Counted from the first letter of the stretch, positions 26,433-35,460 are shown. The stretch: DNA of 64,000 nt from Terriglobus saanensis SP1PR4 (GCF_000179915.2 NC_014963.1:4402001-4466000); one strand, 5' to 3'. Numbers and translations are program-made. Notes: a model not told the origin generated them from the sequence alone.

Positions 26433-28199
26433 TTACGGATGCGCAGTTCCCGTCTTCGCCACAATCAAACTCGCCGGTACCTCCAGCGCGCCTACCCGAT
26501 CGCTCGCCAGATCATGCACACCGGTTCGGATATAAAAGTCTCCCTTTGCCGGAACGCTGACGTCCAAACCGTACTGCACACCCGCCTTCACCATCTCCGC
26601 ATACTTCGCCTTCGCCAGCGCCCCTCGCAAAGTCTTGCCAGCCCAAGACTGCAACACACCATTCGCGTCATAGACCAGCGCGACAAATTCAATCCCTACG
26701 TTGACCTTGTCCGCCCCATCCGGCAGCGCAGTAATTGAGTTCGGGTCTGCGGTAAAAACCGCCTTGTAAAGCCGATATGGCCCTTTTGCTGCTGAAGTTG
26801 AAATGCTTCCCTTAGCCAACACGGGACTGAGAGACTCCTTTCCCCCGGGCACCGTAAAGCTTGTTGTGAAATAGATCTGTGTCGCTTCCGGAGCCCCACG
26901 CAGCATGGAACGTTGCATGACAGTATTACCCGCTTTTTCCGCGCTGAAAGCATGGGAGTCGATTGCGACCGTGTGCAGCTTTCCCGCCGCCGCATAGTAG
27001 CCCTCCCGGTAGGCTAGGCGATAGCCTCCGCCCTGCACATTCACCTTAATCCGATGAAAGCGACCTTCCTGCTTCTTGTCCGTCGGCGCATACGTCAGGG
27101 TGTAGTACGAAGATCCGCTCTGAATCGCATCCGTCACGGCGGCTGTCAGATCGTTCTTGTTCACATAGGCCTTGCCTCCCGTAGAAGAGGCCAGCACGCG
27201 CATCGCGGTCTGTTCGGTCGCCGTCTGTTCTGAGAAAGCCTGCTCCTCCGCGACCCGCTCCGGTCCCATCGCGAAGTGGCGCCCTGTGGCATCCGCGATC
27301 GGATTGCTAAAAAGCCCTCGGGAGTCTATGGGATAGACCGCAATCTGACTGGTGGCCAATAAATTCACCGTATCGCGGTACTCCTCGGCCATGGAGGGCA
27401 TGTTAGAAAACGACGTCGAGATATCGCCCTGCGGAAAGATATTTACGGGGAAAGAACCCGTAAACCAGATGAGGTTTTTCCGGCCTGGAAAGCCGGACAG
27501 GTAGCGCGAAAGCTGATTGATCGCATCCAGCGTAAGCTGCGTTCGAGCCTGAACCTGAAAATCCTTCTGGTTCGTCGCAATCTCGTCGAGATTTGCCCGA
27601 ACTTCAGCCTGGACCAGAGGGTGGGTGCTATCCACATCCTGTTTGCTATCGCTCTCGTCATCCGTCTGCGACTGCGGCTTAAGGAGCAGAGGAGGGCTCA
27701 TGGTCTTTCGCGAAGCGATCGCTCCCCTCAGGATCTCCGGATTGGACGAAAATCCTTGCAACATCATCAGACGAGACGTCAGGGCAAAGATCGAAATCGG
27801 CGTCCCGGGCTGGAGCGTCATCACATACTTTTCCAGCTGCTGCCTTGCATACCCCTGATCCAGAAGAGGTGTGTTCAATAAATCCAGCAGCACAATGTTC
27901 AGCGGCACATCCTGTCGCAGTGGCACATAATTCGTGAAGGTCCCCGGAGGCATCTTCGGTAACTCTGGCATCCTCTGCGACGCACTTGCAGGATGCTCCT
28001 GAAAATTCAGTACCTTCTGCTCCGCGCCTTCGTCCCGCAACGCGAAATCAGTCTCCTTCAGGCCGTGGACAGGCGCACCATTCTTGTCCGTCACCACAAC
28101 GTCCACAACCACCAACTGGGTCCCCGTCCGCAGCGTGGGTACACTCTGTGCTCCTACGACCGAAGCTACAAACAAAGAGAAGCTCAAAACTCGAAGCAT
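26433..28199 (-). CDS. VWFA-related acidobacterial-type exported protein
   Basis: 588 residues. Signal peptide MLRVLSFSLFVASVVGAQS, then a strand-rich N-terminal module (VVVDVVVTDKNGAPVHGLKE, DFALRDEGAEQKV) and a von Willebrand A-like domain from about 105 (NIVLLDLLNTPLLDQGYARQ, PISIFALTSRLMMLQGF). The C-terminal half is beta-rich, with YTLTYAPTDKKQEGRFHRIK. This combination is the VWFA-related family that is greatly expanded in Acidobacteriota. The classical DxSxS metal site appears altered to LDLLNTP. Location is likely periplasmic or surface; the role is unknown, probably protein binding. Confidence 0.82.
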   Translation of the reverse strand: MLRVLSFSLFVASVVGAQSVPTLRTGTQLVVVDVVVTDKNGAPVHGLKETDFALRDEGAEQKVLNFQEHPASASQRMPELPKMPPGTFTNYVPLRQDVPLNIVLLDLLNTPLLDQGYARQQLEKYVMTLQPGTPISIFALTSRLMMLQGFSSNPEILRGAIASRKTMSPPLLLKPQSQTDDESDSKQDVDSTHPLVQAEVRANLDEIATNQKDFQVQARTQLTLDAINQLSRYLSGFPGRKNLIWFTGSFPVNIFPQGDISTSFSNMPSMAEEYRDTVNLLATSQIAVYPIDSRGLFSNPIADATGRHFAMGPERVAEEQAFSEQTATEQTAMRVLASSTGGKAYVNKNDLTAAVTDAIQSGSSYYTLTYAPTDKKQEGRFHRIKVNVQGGGYRLAYREGYYAAAGKLHTVAIDSHAFSAEKAGNTVMQRSMLRGAPEATQIYFTTSFTVPGGKESLSPVLAKGSISTSAAKGPYRLYKAVFTADPNSITALPDGADKVNVGIEFVALVYDANGVLQSWAGKTLRGALAKAKYAEMVKAGVQYGLDVSVPAKGDFYIRTGVHDLASDRVGALEVPASLIVAKTGTAHP

Positions 28200-28272
28200 A
28201 GGCGGAATCTCCGTGCCAGCAAGTCTAATTGCTGACTGAAATCTTTCCCGTCAATTACGAGACAATAGAAAT

Positions 28273-29619
28273 GTGAAGAAAATCAAAGTTATTGGCGGCG
28301 GTCTTGCCGGCCCCGAAGCCGCACTCCAGGCCGCCAACGCAGGCTGCCAGGTCACGCTCTACGAGATGCGCCCCATCAAGTCCACCGAGGCCCATCAGAC
28401 CTCCGACTTCGCGGAGCTCGTCTGCTCCAACTCGCTCAAGTCCGAATCGGAAAACACAGCCCCCTGGCTTCTCAAGCAGGAGATGCGTCTCGCGGGTGGA
28501 GCCCTCATCCGTGAAGCCGGAGCTACCGCCGTTCCCGCCGGGCACGCCCTTGCCGTCGACCGCATCGCCTTCTCGGAGCGCGTCGCCGTCCTCCTCGTGA
28601 CGCATCCCAACATCACGATTCAGCGCGAAGAAGTCACCACCCTCGAAGAGGACTCCGAAGACACCCTCACCATCCTTGCCAGCGGTCCGCTGACCTCCGC
28701 GCCACTGACCGCCGAACTCCAGCGACTCACCGGTGCCGACCATCTCGCCTTCTACGACAGCATCGCCCCCATCGTCGACGCCACCACCATCAATATGGAC
28801 CGCGTCTACATGGCCGCCCGCTGGGACAAGGGCACCGCGGACTACATTAACTGTCCCTTCACGAAAGAGGAGTACGACGTCTTCCTCGATGCCCTTATCG
28901 ACTCGCAGACCGTCGAAGAGAAGCAGTGGGAGAAGCTCGACTACTTCGAAGGCTGCCTCCCCATCGAAGTCACCGCCCGCCGCGGCCGCGATACCCTCCG
29001 CTTCGGCCCGATGAAGCCTGCAGGTCTTACCGATCCCAAAACGGGTCGCTGGCCCTACGCCTGCGTCCAGCTCCGTCAGGAAAACCTCCGCGCCGATAGC
29101 TATAACCTCGTCGGTTTTCAGAACCACATCAAGTTCGGCGACCAGCAGCGTATCCTCCGGCTGATCCCCGGCCTGGAGAACGCAACCTTCCTCCGCTACG
29201 GCCAGATCCACCGCAACACCTATATCCATGCCCCCTCGCTGCTCACGGAGACCCTGCAGCTCAAGCAGCACCCCAACATCCTGATCGCAGGCCAACTCTC
29301 CGGCGTCGAAGGCTACACCGAATCCATAGCCTCCGGCATGCTCGCAGGGCGCTACGCTGCAGCTCTCGCCCACGGACAAACGCCCACACCGGCACCGCGC
29401 GAAAGCGCCCACGGCTCACTGATGCACTACATCACCCACGCCGAAGACATGGGCGGCGGCAAAGGCAAGGCCAACAAATTCCAGCCCGCCAACATTACCT
29501 TCGATCTCATCCCCCCACTCGAAGAAGAGCTTCGCAAGAAGATCCGCGACAAAAAAGAACGCCACCGCCTCCAATGCGACCGCGCGCTCGAGGCCTGGAA
29601 CGCCTGGCTCACCGCCTAA
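28273..29619 (+). CDS. trmFO: Methylenetetrahydrofolate-tRNA (uracil-54 C5)-methyltransferase TrmFO
   Basis: 448 residues from a GTG start at 28273. FAD fold GGGLAG at 8-13, then LYEMRPIKSTEAHQT and FAELVCSNSLKSES, both highly typical of TrmFO. Later FEGCLPIEVTARRGRDTLRF and the C-terminal AGQLSGVEGYTESIASG complete the match. The enzyme makes ribothymidine at position 54 of tRNA with methylene-tetrahydrofolate as methyl donor and FADH2 as reductant. Length is normal. It is an isolated housekeeping gene between the VWFA gene (divergent) and a repeat cluster. Confidence 0.95.
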   Translation: MKKIKVIGGGLAGPEAALQAANAGCQVTLYEMRPIKSTEAHQTSDFAELVCSNSLKSESENTAPWLLKQEMRLAGGALIREAGATAVPAGHALAVDRIAFSERVAVLLVTHPNITIQREEVTTLEEDSEDTLTILASGPLTSAPLTAELQRLTGADHLAFYDSIAPIVDATTINMDRVYMAARWDKGTADYINCPFTKEEYDVFLDALIDSQTVEEKQWEKLDYFEGCLPIEVTARRGRDTLRFGPMKPAGLTDPKTGRWPYACVQLRQENLRADSYNLVGFQNHIKFGDQQRILRLIPGLENATFLRYGQIHRNTYIHAPSLLTETLQLKQHPNILIAGQLSGVEGYTESIASGMLAGRYAAALAHGQTPTPAPRESAHGSLMHYITHAEDMGGGKGKANKFQPANITFDLIPPLEEELRKKIRDKKERHRLQCDRALEAWNAWLTA

Positions 29620-29631
29620 ATAGAGATCACC

Positions 29632-29697
29632 CTGTGCCCCATTCTTTCGCAGCACTATCACGAAAGAGTGGGGTCGCGCAGAGCGCATAAACCAGAT
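29632..29697. repeat. Intergenic palindromic repeat, family A copy 4
   Basis: Arms at 29637-29649 and 29661-29673 (CCCCATTCTTTCG against CGAAAGAGTGGGG), then GTCGCGCAGAGCGCATAAAC. It lies 12 bp after the trmFO stop. Confidence 0.82.
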
Positions 29698-29715
29698 CCA
29701 TCAGGAAGCCAAACA

Positions 29716-29795
29716 GGGTGCCCCATACATCGCGCTCTTTGCGATGTGTGGGTTATGCGCAAAGAGCGACCAGAAAAAGCGCACAAACCGGATCC
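29716..29795. repeat. Intergenic palindromic repeat, family A copy 5
   Basis: Arms at 29722-29733 and 29741-29752 (CCCATACATCGC against GCGATGTGTGGG) with loop GCTCTTT, the same loop as copy 1 but a different stem. It is followed by TTATGCGCAAAGAGCGACC and then AAGCGCACAAACCGGATCCC. Confidence 0.8.
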
Positions 29796-29816
29796 CAGAG
29801 GAAAGCCACTACCAAA

Positions 29817-29843
29817 GCTGACTCGCTAACTTGCTGACTCGCT
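29817..29843. repeat. Short direct repeat before the membrane protein gene
   Basis: GCTGACTCGCT occurs at 29817-29827 and again at 29833-29843. A decayed run of similar words (ACTCGCGGACTTGCTG, then GATTTGCTGAGATGCTG) follows the same gene at 30978-31017. Confidence 0.5.
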
Positions 29844-29885
29844 GTCTCCAATGCGTTACCCTGTCTCCTCAAGAGGGAATGCAAA

Positions 29886-30974
29886 ATGCGCCGCTACTCC
29901 GCAGCAGAAGCCATTAGCCCCGCCTGGGAACATGCCAAAGCCTGGCTCTGGCAGGGCACTTCCAAAAAGACTTATCTCCAACTGGCAGCCGTAGCCACGC
30001 TCGCTGGCACCTTCTCGGCCACCGCTGGCTTTAACTCCGGCAACTTTCGCCAGCGCATGCACAATCTCAATGCGCGCCAGCAAGCCGCCAACCCGCAGTT
30101 CGCCCATACGCCCCATTTGCACGGCGCTGCGCTCATCCCGCTCTTCCTGGTTCTCGCGATCATCGGCGGGGTCATTTTCTATCTTTCTGTGCGCTTCAAA
30201 TTCGTACTCGTCAACGCACTCGCCACGCGCCGCCGCGAAATCCGCCTTCTCTGGGACCTCTACGGCGACATCACCTGGCAGTGGATCGCTCTCACGCTTG
30301 TTCTCACCGTGGCCGCAGGTGCCCTCGGATTCTCGGCCTTCTTCGGTCTGCGCCATACGACGCTCGGTCAGGCGGGCAACGCCTCCATGACGGTACTCGG
30401 CATCCTCGGGGGTCTCGCCCTCGCCATCGCCGCCTGGATCCTTAGAGACTTCGTCCTTCCCGTCCTGGCCCTCGAAGGTTCTACTATCGGCTTCGCCTGG
30501 GAACGCGCCATGAATACGCTCTCCGCGGAACCCGGTGAGTTTGCCCTCTACTTCCTGCTGAAAATCATCCTCTCCTTCATTCTCGTGATCGCCCGCGTGG
30601 TTGTCTTTATCGTCGGAATCCTCATTCTTATCATCCCGCTTATCCTCGTCGGCGTCGTTCCAGCGATCTTCCTTCGGCACGCCGGTATGGCGGGAACAGC
30701 CATCGTCGCGCTCATCGCTCTCGTCCTCGGTCTTATCTACGTCGCTGCCTCCATCCTCCTTCTCTTCGCCATCAACGGCCCGATTACCGCCTTCTTTACC
30801 TCCTGGGGGCTGTACTTCTACGGTGGCCGCTATCCCCTTCTAGGCGAGATGCTCGAACCCTCGATCGCCGTCTCCACCTTTACCCCGCCGCCCTCCTTCC
30901 CCTCGCGGGACGAGGAAGAAGACGACCCCGGCAGCGGCCCAGATCTCCCTCTGAACCCCCAACCCGTCACCTAA
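29886..30974 (+). CDS. Multi-pass membrane protein of unknown function
   Basis: 362 residues with about seven membrane helices, for example at 31-50, 85-105, 140-165, 175-200, 225-260 and 265-295. The N-terminal segment YSAAEAISPAWEHAKAWLWQ resembles proteins in which an amphipathic helix precedes a bundle of helices, with DLYGDITWQWIALTLVL in the middle. The C-terminal tail is acidic and proline-rich (DEEEDDPGSGPDLPLNPQ). I recognise no catalytic motif. It stands alone between repeat-rich gaps; the ATG at 29886 follows AGAGGGAATGCAAA, a weak but acceptable ribosome binding site. Confidence 0.75.
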   Translation: MRRYSAAEAISPAWEHAKAWLWQGTSKKTYLQLAAVATLAGTFSATAGFNSGNFRQRMHNLNARQQAANPQFAHTPHLHGAALIPLFLVLAIIGGVIFYLSVRFKFVLVNALATRRREIRLLWDLYGDITWQWIALTLVLTVAAGALGFSAFFGLRHTTLGQAGNASMTVLGILGGLALAIAAWILRDFVLPVLALEGSTIGFAWERAMNTLSAEPGEFALYFLLKIILSFILVIARVVVFIVGILILIIPLILVGVVPAIFLRHAGMAGTAIVALIALVLGLIYVAASILLLFAINGPITAFFTSWGLYFYGGRYPLLGEMLEPSIAVSTFTPPPSFPSRDEEEDDPGSGPDLPLNPQPVT

Positions 30975-31127
30975 CCCACTCGCGGACTTGCTGCCCTGTT
31001 GATTTGCTGAGATGCTGCCACGCCGGGCCACTTGCCCAACCTCCCCTGCGCAGTTCATAATCCGCTCACCACTCTCCCGCCCGATTTTTTTGTAGGCGGA
31101 ACAACCCGAGCACTTCCGCGAGCCACC

Positions 31128-32033
31128 ATGACCAAGAATGAAATGAAAAACATCGGCCTCACCGTCTCACAACGAATCGTCGCCGGTATTGTCGCGAACA
31201 ATAAGATCACAAGCGAACTTCAGTGCTTTCCCGCCTCCGAAGAGGAAGAGGACGGCCTCGTCGAGCTGCCCCGCGAGACCCTCATCAAGGTCATGTGCGA
31301 CGAGATCATCACCCTCGCCAAAACCGTCGAGACTGTCTACTCTGTCGGTGTCGCGCTTCCCGGCATTATCCGCAACGGGATCGTGGAAGATTCGCCCAAC
31401 TTGCCCCAGATGAAGGGGGCCAAGGTGGAAGAAGAGCTCTGCACCGCGCTTAAAAACCAGGGCATCAGCACGACCGTCAAGGTCGTCAACGACGCCGATG
31501 CTGTCGCCGCAGGTCTGGCTGCTGTGCATGGCAAACTGGAAACCGTCGTCCGCATCTGGACCCTGGGGACCGGCATCGGCTTCGGACGCTACCCCCTGAC
31601 CGAAGGCATCTGGGAGGGTGGACACACCGTAGTCTCGCTCGACGACAAGGAGACCTACTGCGGTTGCGGCGGTCGTGGACACGTGGAAGGCATCATGGGG
31701 CACCGCGCCATGCGCCTCCGCTTCCTCGACATGGAGCCCGAAGATGTCTTCGCCGCAGCGAAAAAAGGCGATCCCCGCTGCGTCGAGTTCAAGAAGCTCT
31801 GGCACAAAGCACTCGCCGCCGCCACTGCCTCCTCCATTCATATCTCGGGAGCAGGCAAGTTCTACCTCACTGGATACAACGTCCGCTTTGTAGAACTCCC
31901 CATGCTGCGCGACTACATCGAACAGATGGTCCGCATGAGTCCGCTGCAGGGCTTCTCCATCGAAACCCGTCCGGAAGACGCAAAAAACGAAGTCCTGGGT
32001 GCAGCCGTGCTTGCGCAACAGTCAGCAAAGTAG
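31128..32033 (+). CDS. ROK family sugar kinase-like protein
   Basis: 301 residues from the ATG at 31128; the frame is open to 31032, but that stretch is not protein-like. The ROK zinc motif appears as TYCGCGGRGHVEGIMG, and a nucleotide-binding glycine-rich block is present (WTLGTGIGFGRYPL), with VKVVNDADAVAAGLAA as the sugar/phosphate site; the catalytic aspartate is in NDAD. ROK proteins phosphorylate glucose, fructose, N-acetylated sugars or act as repressors; no DNA-binding domain is present here, so a kinase is likely. It is monocistronic. The exact sugar is unknown. Confidence 0.82.
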   Translation: MTKNEMKNIGLTVSQRIVAGIVANNKITSELQCFPASEEEEDGLVELPRETLIKVMCDEIITLAKTVETVYSVGVALPGIIRNGIVEDSPNLPQMKGAKVEEELCTALKNQGISTTVKVVNDADAVAAGLAAVHGKLETVVRIWTLGTGIGFGRYPLTEGIWEGGHTVVSLDDKETYCGCGGRGHVEGIMGHRAMRLRFLDMEPEDVFAAAKKGDPRCVEFKKLWHKALAAATASSIHISGAGKFYLTGYNVRFVELPMLRDYIEQMVRMSPLQGFSIETRPEDAKNEVLGAAVLAQQSAK

Positions 32034-32126
32034 CTTCGCGTTTTGTTATGGGAATCTTCCTCCACGCACCGATTCGCTGATCGGATTGGCCGTGGATCGA
32101 AACGAGAGCTGCGTTAGAGTAATCGC

Positions 32127-33143
32127 ATGTTCACTCTGACGACCATCCTTCCTGCTGTGGTGCAGCGTCTGCGAAACCTCGCTACGTTAACCCTGTTCCT
32201 TTCGATCAGTGCAACGGCCCAGGCCGTCCCGTCCACCTACGCCCTGCATGACGGTTACATCAACGCGCACGGCGTCATGATCTATTACAAGACCATCGGC
32301 GAACGCGGCGCCGCCACGCCCCTCGTCATTCTGCACGGTGGCCCGGGCGCAGCGCACGATTACTTCCTCCCCTACCTGCTTCCGCTCGCACAGCATCGCC
32401 AGATCGTCTTTATCGATGAGCGCGGCTCGGGCCGCTCCCAACGCCTGCAGGACGTAAAGCAGTACACCGCCGAAACCATGGCCGAAGACGTCGAAGATCT
32501 CCGCGTCTCCCTGCACCTTGGCAAGATCGACCTGCTCGGCCACTCCTGCGGAGGGGTCCTCGCCGAAGCTTATGCCCTGAAATATCAGCAAAACCTGCAG
32601 CACCTCATCCTCGCCGGCACCTTCGCCTCCACCACGAAGCTCAACGAGGTGCTTGCCGCTCTCCGCGATCGCATGCCCGAACCTCAACGCAAGCGCCTCC
32701 TCGAACTGGAAGCGCAAGGCCTCTTCGGACACGGCCAGCCCTGGGAGCGTAATCGTTATACGCCGGAGTACGAACAACTCGCCTGGGGCACCGGGTACTT
32801 TCCTGTCCTCTACGGCGCACATCCCGACGCCAACTACGATCCGGCCACGGGCAACGCGCCCAGCAACTGGGAGCTCTACCGCGAAATGTGGGGGTCGGAC
32901 GGCGAGTTCAAGGTCACCGGCAATCTTCGCGAAGTCGAATGGGTTGAACGCCTGAAGACCGTCCACGTCCCCACGCTCGTCATGGTAGGCGATCACGACG
33001 AAGTCTCGCCGGAACTCGCAAAGCAGATCCAGACCGCCATCTCCGGAGCCAAACTGTATATCTCGCCCAACTCCGGACACATGCAGTTCGTCGATCAGCC
33101 GGACGGCTTCAATTCCACAGTCGACGGTTTCCTTTTGAAGTAG
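32127..33143 (+). CDS. Exported alpha/beta hydrolase, proline iminopeptidase-like
   Basis: 338 residues. Signal peptide up to about residue 33 (LFLSISATAQA). The oxyanion motif HGGPG is at 70-74, DERGSG at 97-102, nucleophile Ser140 in GHSCGG, the acid in VGDHDEVSP, and the catalytic histidine in NSGHMQFVDQP. The whole pattern is that of the S33 peptidase family (proline iminopeptidase), which removes N-terminal proline from short peptides; some relatives are esterases. Periplasmic location fits peptide scavenging. Monocistronic. Confidence 0.85.
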   Translation: MFTLTTILPAVVQRLRNLATLTLFLSISATAQAVPSTYALHDGYINAHGVMIYYKTIGERGAATPLVILHGGPGAAHDYFLPYLLPLAQHRQIVFIDERGSGRSQRLQDVKQYTAETMAEDVEDLRVSLHLGKIDLLGHSCGGVLAEAYALKYQQNLQHLILAGTFASTTKLNEVLAALRDRMPEPQRKRLLELEAQGLFGHGQPWERNRYTPEYEQLAWGTGYFPVLYGAHPDANYDPATGNAPSNWELYREMWGSDGEFKVTGNLREVEWVERLKTVHVPTLVMVGDHDEVSPELAKQIQTAISGAKLYISPNSGHMQFVDQPDGFNSTVDGFLLK

Positions 33144-33195
33144 TCGCTACACCAATCTGCCGTCTCCGAAGACGTTCCGCAGTTGCGATCCATCG

Positions 33196-33256
33196 GGTGC
33201 CCCATACATGAGCAGCTTCACCGCTCATGTATGGGTATTCGCGCTTGAGCGAACCA
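33196..33256. repeat. Intergenic palindromic repeat, family A copy 6
   Basis: A perfect 13-bp hairpin, 33201-33213 with 33223-33235 (CCCATACATGAGC against GCTCATGTATGGG), loop AGCTTCACC. The start GGGTGCCCCATACAT matches copy 5, but the inner stem is changed on both sides. Confidence 0.82.
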
Positions 33257-33314
33257 ATGCCACATCCGACACCATCGCCACGAAACACTGTATTCCTGTA
33301 TCCTCTCGGCAATC

Positions 33315-34115
33315 ATGCGACTACAAAAATCTCGTTCCCTTATGTTCGCCGCCCTGGTGATTCTGGCCCTTCCCCTTGCCGCCCAGACACCCGCCGCCCC
33401 CAAGCACGAAGACACCGAGGTCTACACCCCCGTCCCTCCCGTCGTAACGCCCGGAGCCACCAACGACGCCCCACCCTCCGACGCCATCGTTCTCTTCGAC
33501 GGCAAGAGCCAGGACGAGTGGGTCTCCTCCAAAGACCACTCCCCCGCGAAATGGGATGTCGCTAACGGCACCCTGACTGTCAATAAGACCAACGGCTCCG
33601 GCAACATCGAAACCAAGCACACCTTCAAGGATTACCAACTCCATATCGAATGGAAGATCCCCTCCAACATCACCGGCTCCGACCAGGCACGCGGCAACAG
33701 CGGCGTCTTTCTCGCTTCCACCGGCTCCGGAGACGCAGGCTATGAGCTCCAGGTCCTCGACTCGTACGAGAACAAGACCTACGTGAACGGCATGGCGGGC
33801 AGCATCTATAAACAGGCCATTCCCCTCGCCAACGCCGCCCGCAAACCCGGTGAGTGGCAGAACTATGACGTCGTCTGGACCGCGCCGCGCTTCAACGGCG
33901 ACGGCAACCTGCTCACCCCGGCCTACGTCACCGTCTTCTTCAACGGCATCCTCGTGCAGAACCACTTCGAGCTCAAAGGCGAGACCCGCTACATTGGCCA
34001 GCCCTTCTACAAGGCCTACGACAAGGCGCCCATCAAGCTTCAGGCGCACGGCGACCACAGCGAACCGGACAGCTTCCGCAACATCTGGGTGCGCGAAGTC
34101 AAAGACTGGAAATAA
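33315..34115 (+). CDS. Exported DUF1080 (3-keto-disaccharide hydrolase-like) protein
   Basis: 266 residues. Signal peptide ending near LPLAAQ (residue 24). The DUF1080 concanavalin-like domain spans about 55-265: IVLFDGKSQDEWVS, then DYQLHIEWKIPSN, GNSGVFLAS, YELQVLDSYENKTY and LQAHGDHSEPDSFRNIWVRE. Related proteins act on 3-keto-glycosides together with Gfo/Idh/MocA oxidoreductases. Exactly such a gene follows 4 bp downstream, so the two probably form an operon for a periplasmic sugar-oxidation route. The substrate is inferred from family knowledge only. Confidence 0.85.
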   Translation: MRLQKSRSLMFAALVILALPLAAQTPAAPKHEDTEVYTPVPPVVTPGATNDAPPSDAIVLFDGKSQDEWVSSKDHSPAKWDVANGTLTVNKTNGSGNIETKHTFKDYQLHIEWKIPSNITGSDQARGNSGVFLASTGSGDAGYELQVLDSYENKTYVNGMAGSIYKQAIPLANAARKPGEWQNYDVVWTAPRFNGDGNLLTPAYVTVFFNGILVQNHFELKGETRYIGQPFYKAYDKAPIKLQAHGDHSEPDSFRNIWVREVKDWK

Positions 34116-34119
34116 ACCG

Positions 34120-35274
34120 ATGACCAACCGCCGCAGCTTTCTCGTCGCCTCCGGCCTGACGGCCCTCGCCTCCACCCGCGCCTTCGGTGCCAATGAACGC
34201 CTTCGCCTTGGCATCATCGGCGCGGGCGGGCGCATGGGGCAGCTGCTCAACGCGGCGGAGAACAGCGGCGTTTCCTTCGAGATCGTCTCCGTCTCGGACG
34301 TCTACACGCCGCGCCGCGAAGAGGTGAAGCTTCGCGCCAGCGCCACCAACGCGGCCACGCCAGTGGATTTCCGCGAGGTCCTCGACGACAAGAGCATCGA
34401 CGCTGTCCTCATCGCCACGCCCGACCACTGGCACGTTCGCACCGCTGTTGCGGCACTCTCCGCAGGCAAAGACGTCTACCTGGAAAAACCCGTTACCCAC
34501 ACGCTCGAAGAAGACGCGACCCTTCGTCACGCCGTCCGCTCCAGCAAACAGGTGCTCCAATGCGGCATGCAGCAGAGAAGCTGGCCGCACTTCCGCAACG
34601 CCGTCAGCCTCATCCAGGGCGGTGCTCTGGGACAAGTCCCGCAGGTCCGCACTTTCTGGTGGCAGAACTACGGACGCAACTGGATCCCCAAACCCGTCGA
34701 CGCTGCGCAACTCGATTGGAAGCAGTGGCTCGGCGGTGCCCCCGACCAGCCCTTCTCCCTGGAAGTCTTCAACCGCTGGCGCTGGTTCTGGAACTTCGGC
34801 GGAGGTGCGATGACCGACCTCTTCGCCCACTGGATCGATGTCACCCACTGGGCCATGAAGGCCGACACACCCTCGACCGCGTTCGTGCTCGGAGACAACT
34901 ACGTCTACCCGCAGTGGCAGTGCCCGGACACCATCCAAGCCGCCTTTCGCTATCCCGGTTTTGACGTCGTCTACGAAGGCATGATGGCCTCCTCTATCGA
35001 CGACGGAGGACTGGAGTTCCGCGGCACCGAAGCCACCCTCAAGCTCAGCCGCTCCGGCATGTCCGTCTTCCACGAAGGCGTCAAAGCCAACCCCATCCTC
35101 CACGAAGAGAGCTTCGAAGACGGCACCATCCCACACATGCGCAACTTCTTCGACTGCATCAAGACCCGCAAAGATCCCAACGCCCCGGTAGAAGCCGGTC
35201 TAGCCGCCGCCAACGCCGGACATCTCGGCAACCTCGCCTACCACTCCGGCGGCATGGCAAAGCACCGCGCTTGA
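34120..35274 (+). CDS. Gfo/Idh/MocA family oxidoreductase with Tat signal
   Basis: 384 residues from the ATG at 34120, which gives a twin-arginine signal (NRRSFLVASGLTALAST). The NAD(P)-binding fold begins at about 29 (LRLGIIGAGGRMG), followed by the family's YLEKPVTH motif; the C-terminal sheet domain includes WNFGGGAMTDLFAHWIDVTH. Tat export implies that the cofactor is bound before translocation. It starts 4 bp after the DUF1080 gene, consistent with oxidation of a glycoside to its 3-keto form and cleavage by the partner. The frame is open upstream inside DUF1080, but that part is not used. Confidence 0.88.
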   Translation: MTNRRSFLVASGLTALASTRAFGANERLRLGIIGAGGRMGQLLNAAENSGVSFEIVSVSDVYTPRREEVKLRASATNAATPVDFREVLDDKSIDAVLIATPDHWHVRTAVAALSAGKDVYLEKPVTHTLEEDATLRHAVRSSKQVLQCGMQQRSWPHFRNAVSLIQGGALGQVPQVRTFWWQNYGRNWIPKPVDAAQLDWKQWLGGAPDQPFSLEVFNRWRWFWNFGGGAMTDLFAHWIDVTHWAMKADTPSTAFVLGDNYVYPQWQCPDTIQAAFRYPGFDVVYEGMMASSIDDGGLEFRGTEATLKLSRSGMSVFHEGVKANPILHEESFEDGTIPHMRNFFDCIKTRKDPNAPVEAGLAAANAGHLGNLAYHSGGMAKHRA

Positions 35275-35285
35275 ATCAACAACTC

Positions 35286-35342
35286 TGTGCCCCATTCTTC
35301 GCAGCTTTATCGCGAAGGGTGGGGTCGCGCGGAGCGCACAAA
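35286..35342. repeat. Intergenic palindromic repeat, family A copy 7
   Basis: Arms at 35290-35302 and 35312-35324 (CCCCATTCTTCGC against GCGAAGGGTGGGG), then GTCGCGCGGAGCGCACAAAC. Compared with copy 1, each arm has lost one base at the matching place. Confidence 0.82.
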
Positions 35343-35385
35343 CAGTCCCTCAGGAAACCAGGAACAGGGGGAACCACAAAAACCG

Positions 35386-35456
35386 GGTGCCCCATGTCCC
35401 GCTTTGGGACATGGGTTATGCGCGAAGCGCATCGTTCGCTCAAAGAGCGACCTTGG
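35386..35456. repeat. Intergenic palindromic repeat, family A copy 8
   Basis: A perfect 10-bp hairpin, 35391-35400 with 35406-35415 (CCCATGTCCC against GGGACATGGG), loop GCTTT, then TTATGCGCGAAGCGCA and CAAAGAGCGACC, as in copy 5. Confidence 0.8.
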
Positions 35457-35460
35457 GAAA

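Noticed and set aside
28255-29412. 385-codon minus-strand frame
   Set aside because: Antisense to trmFO and Gly/Glu/Val-rich; no family signature.
29820-29850. Possible tRNA or attachment site near the short direct repeat
   Set aside because: No cloverleaf or T-loop sequence is present, and no integrase gene is nearby.
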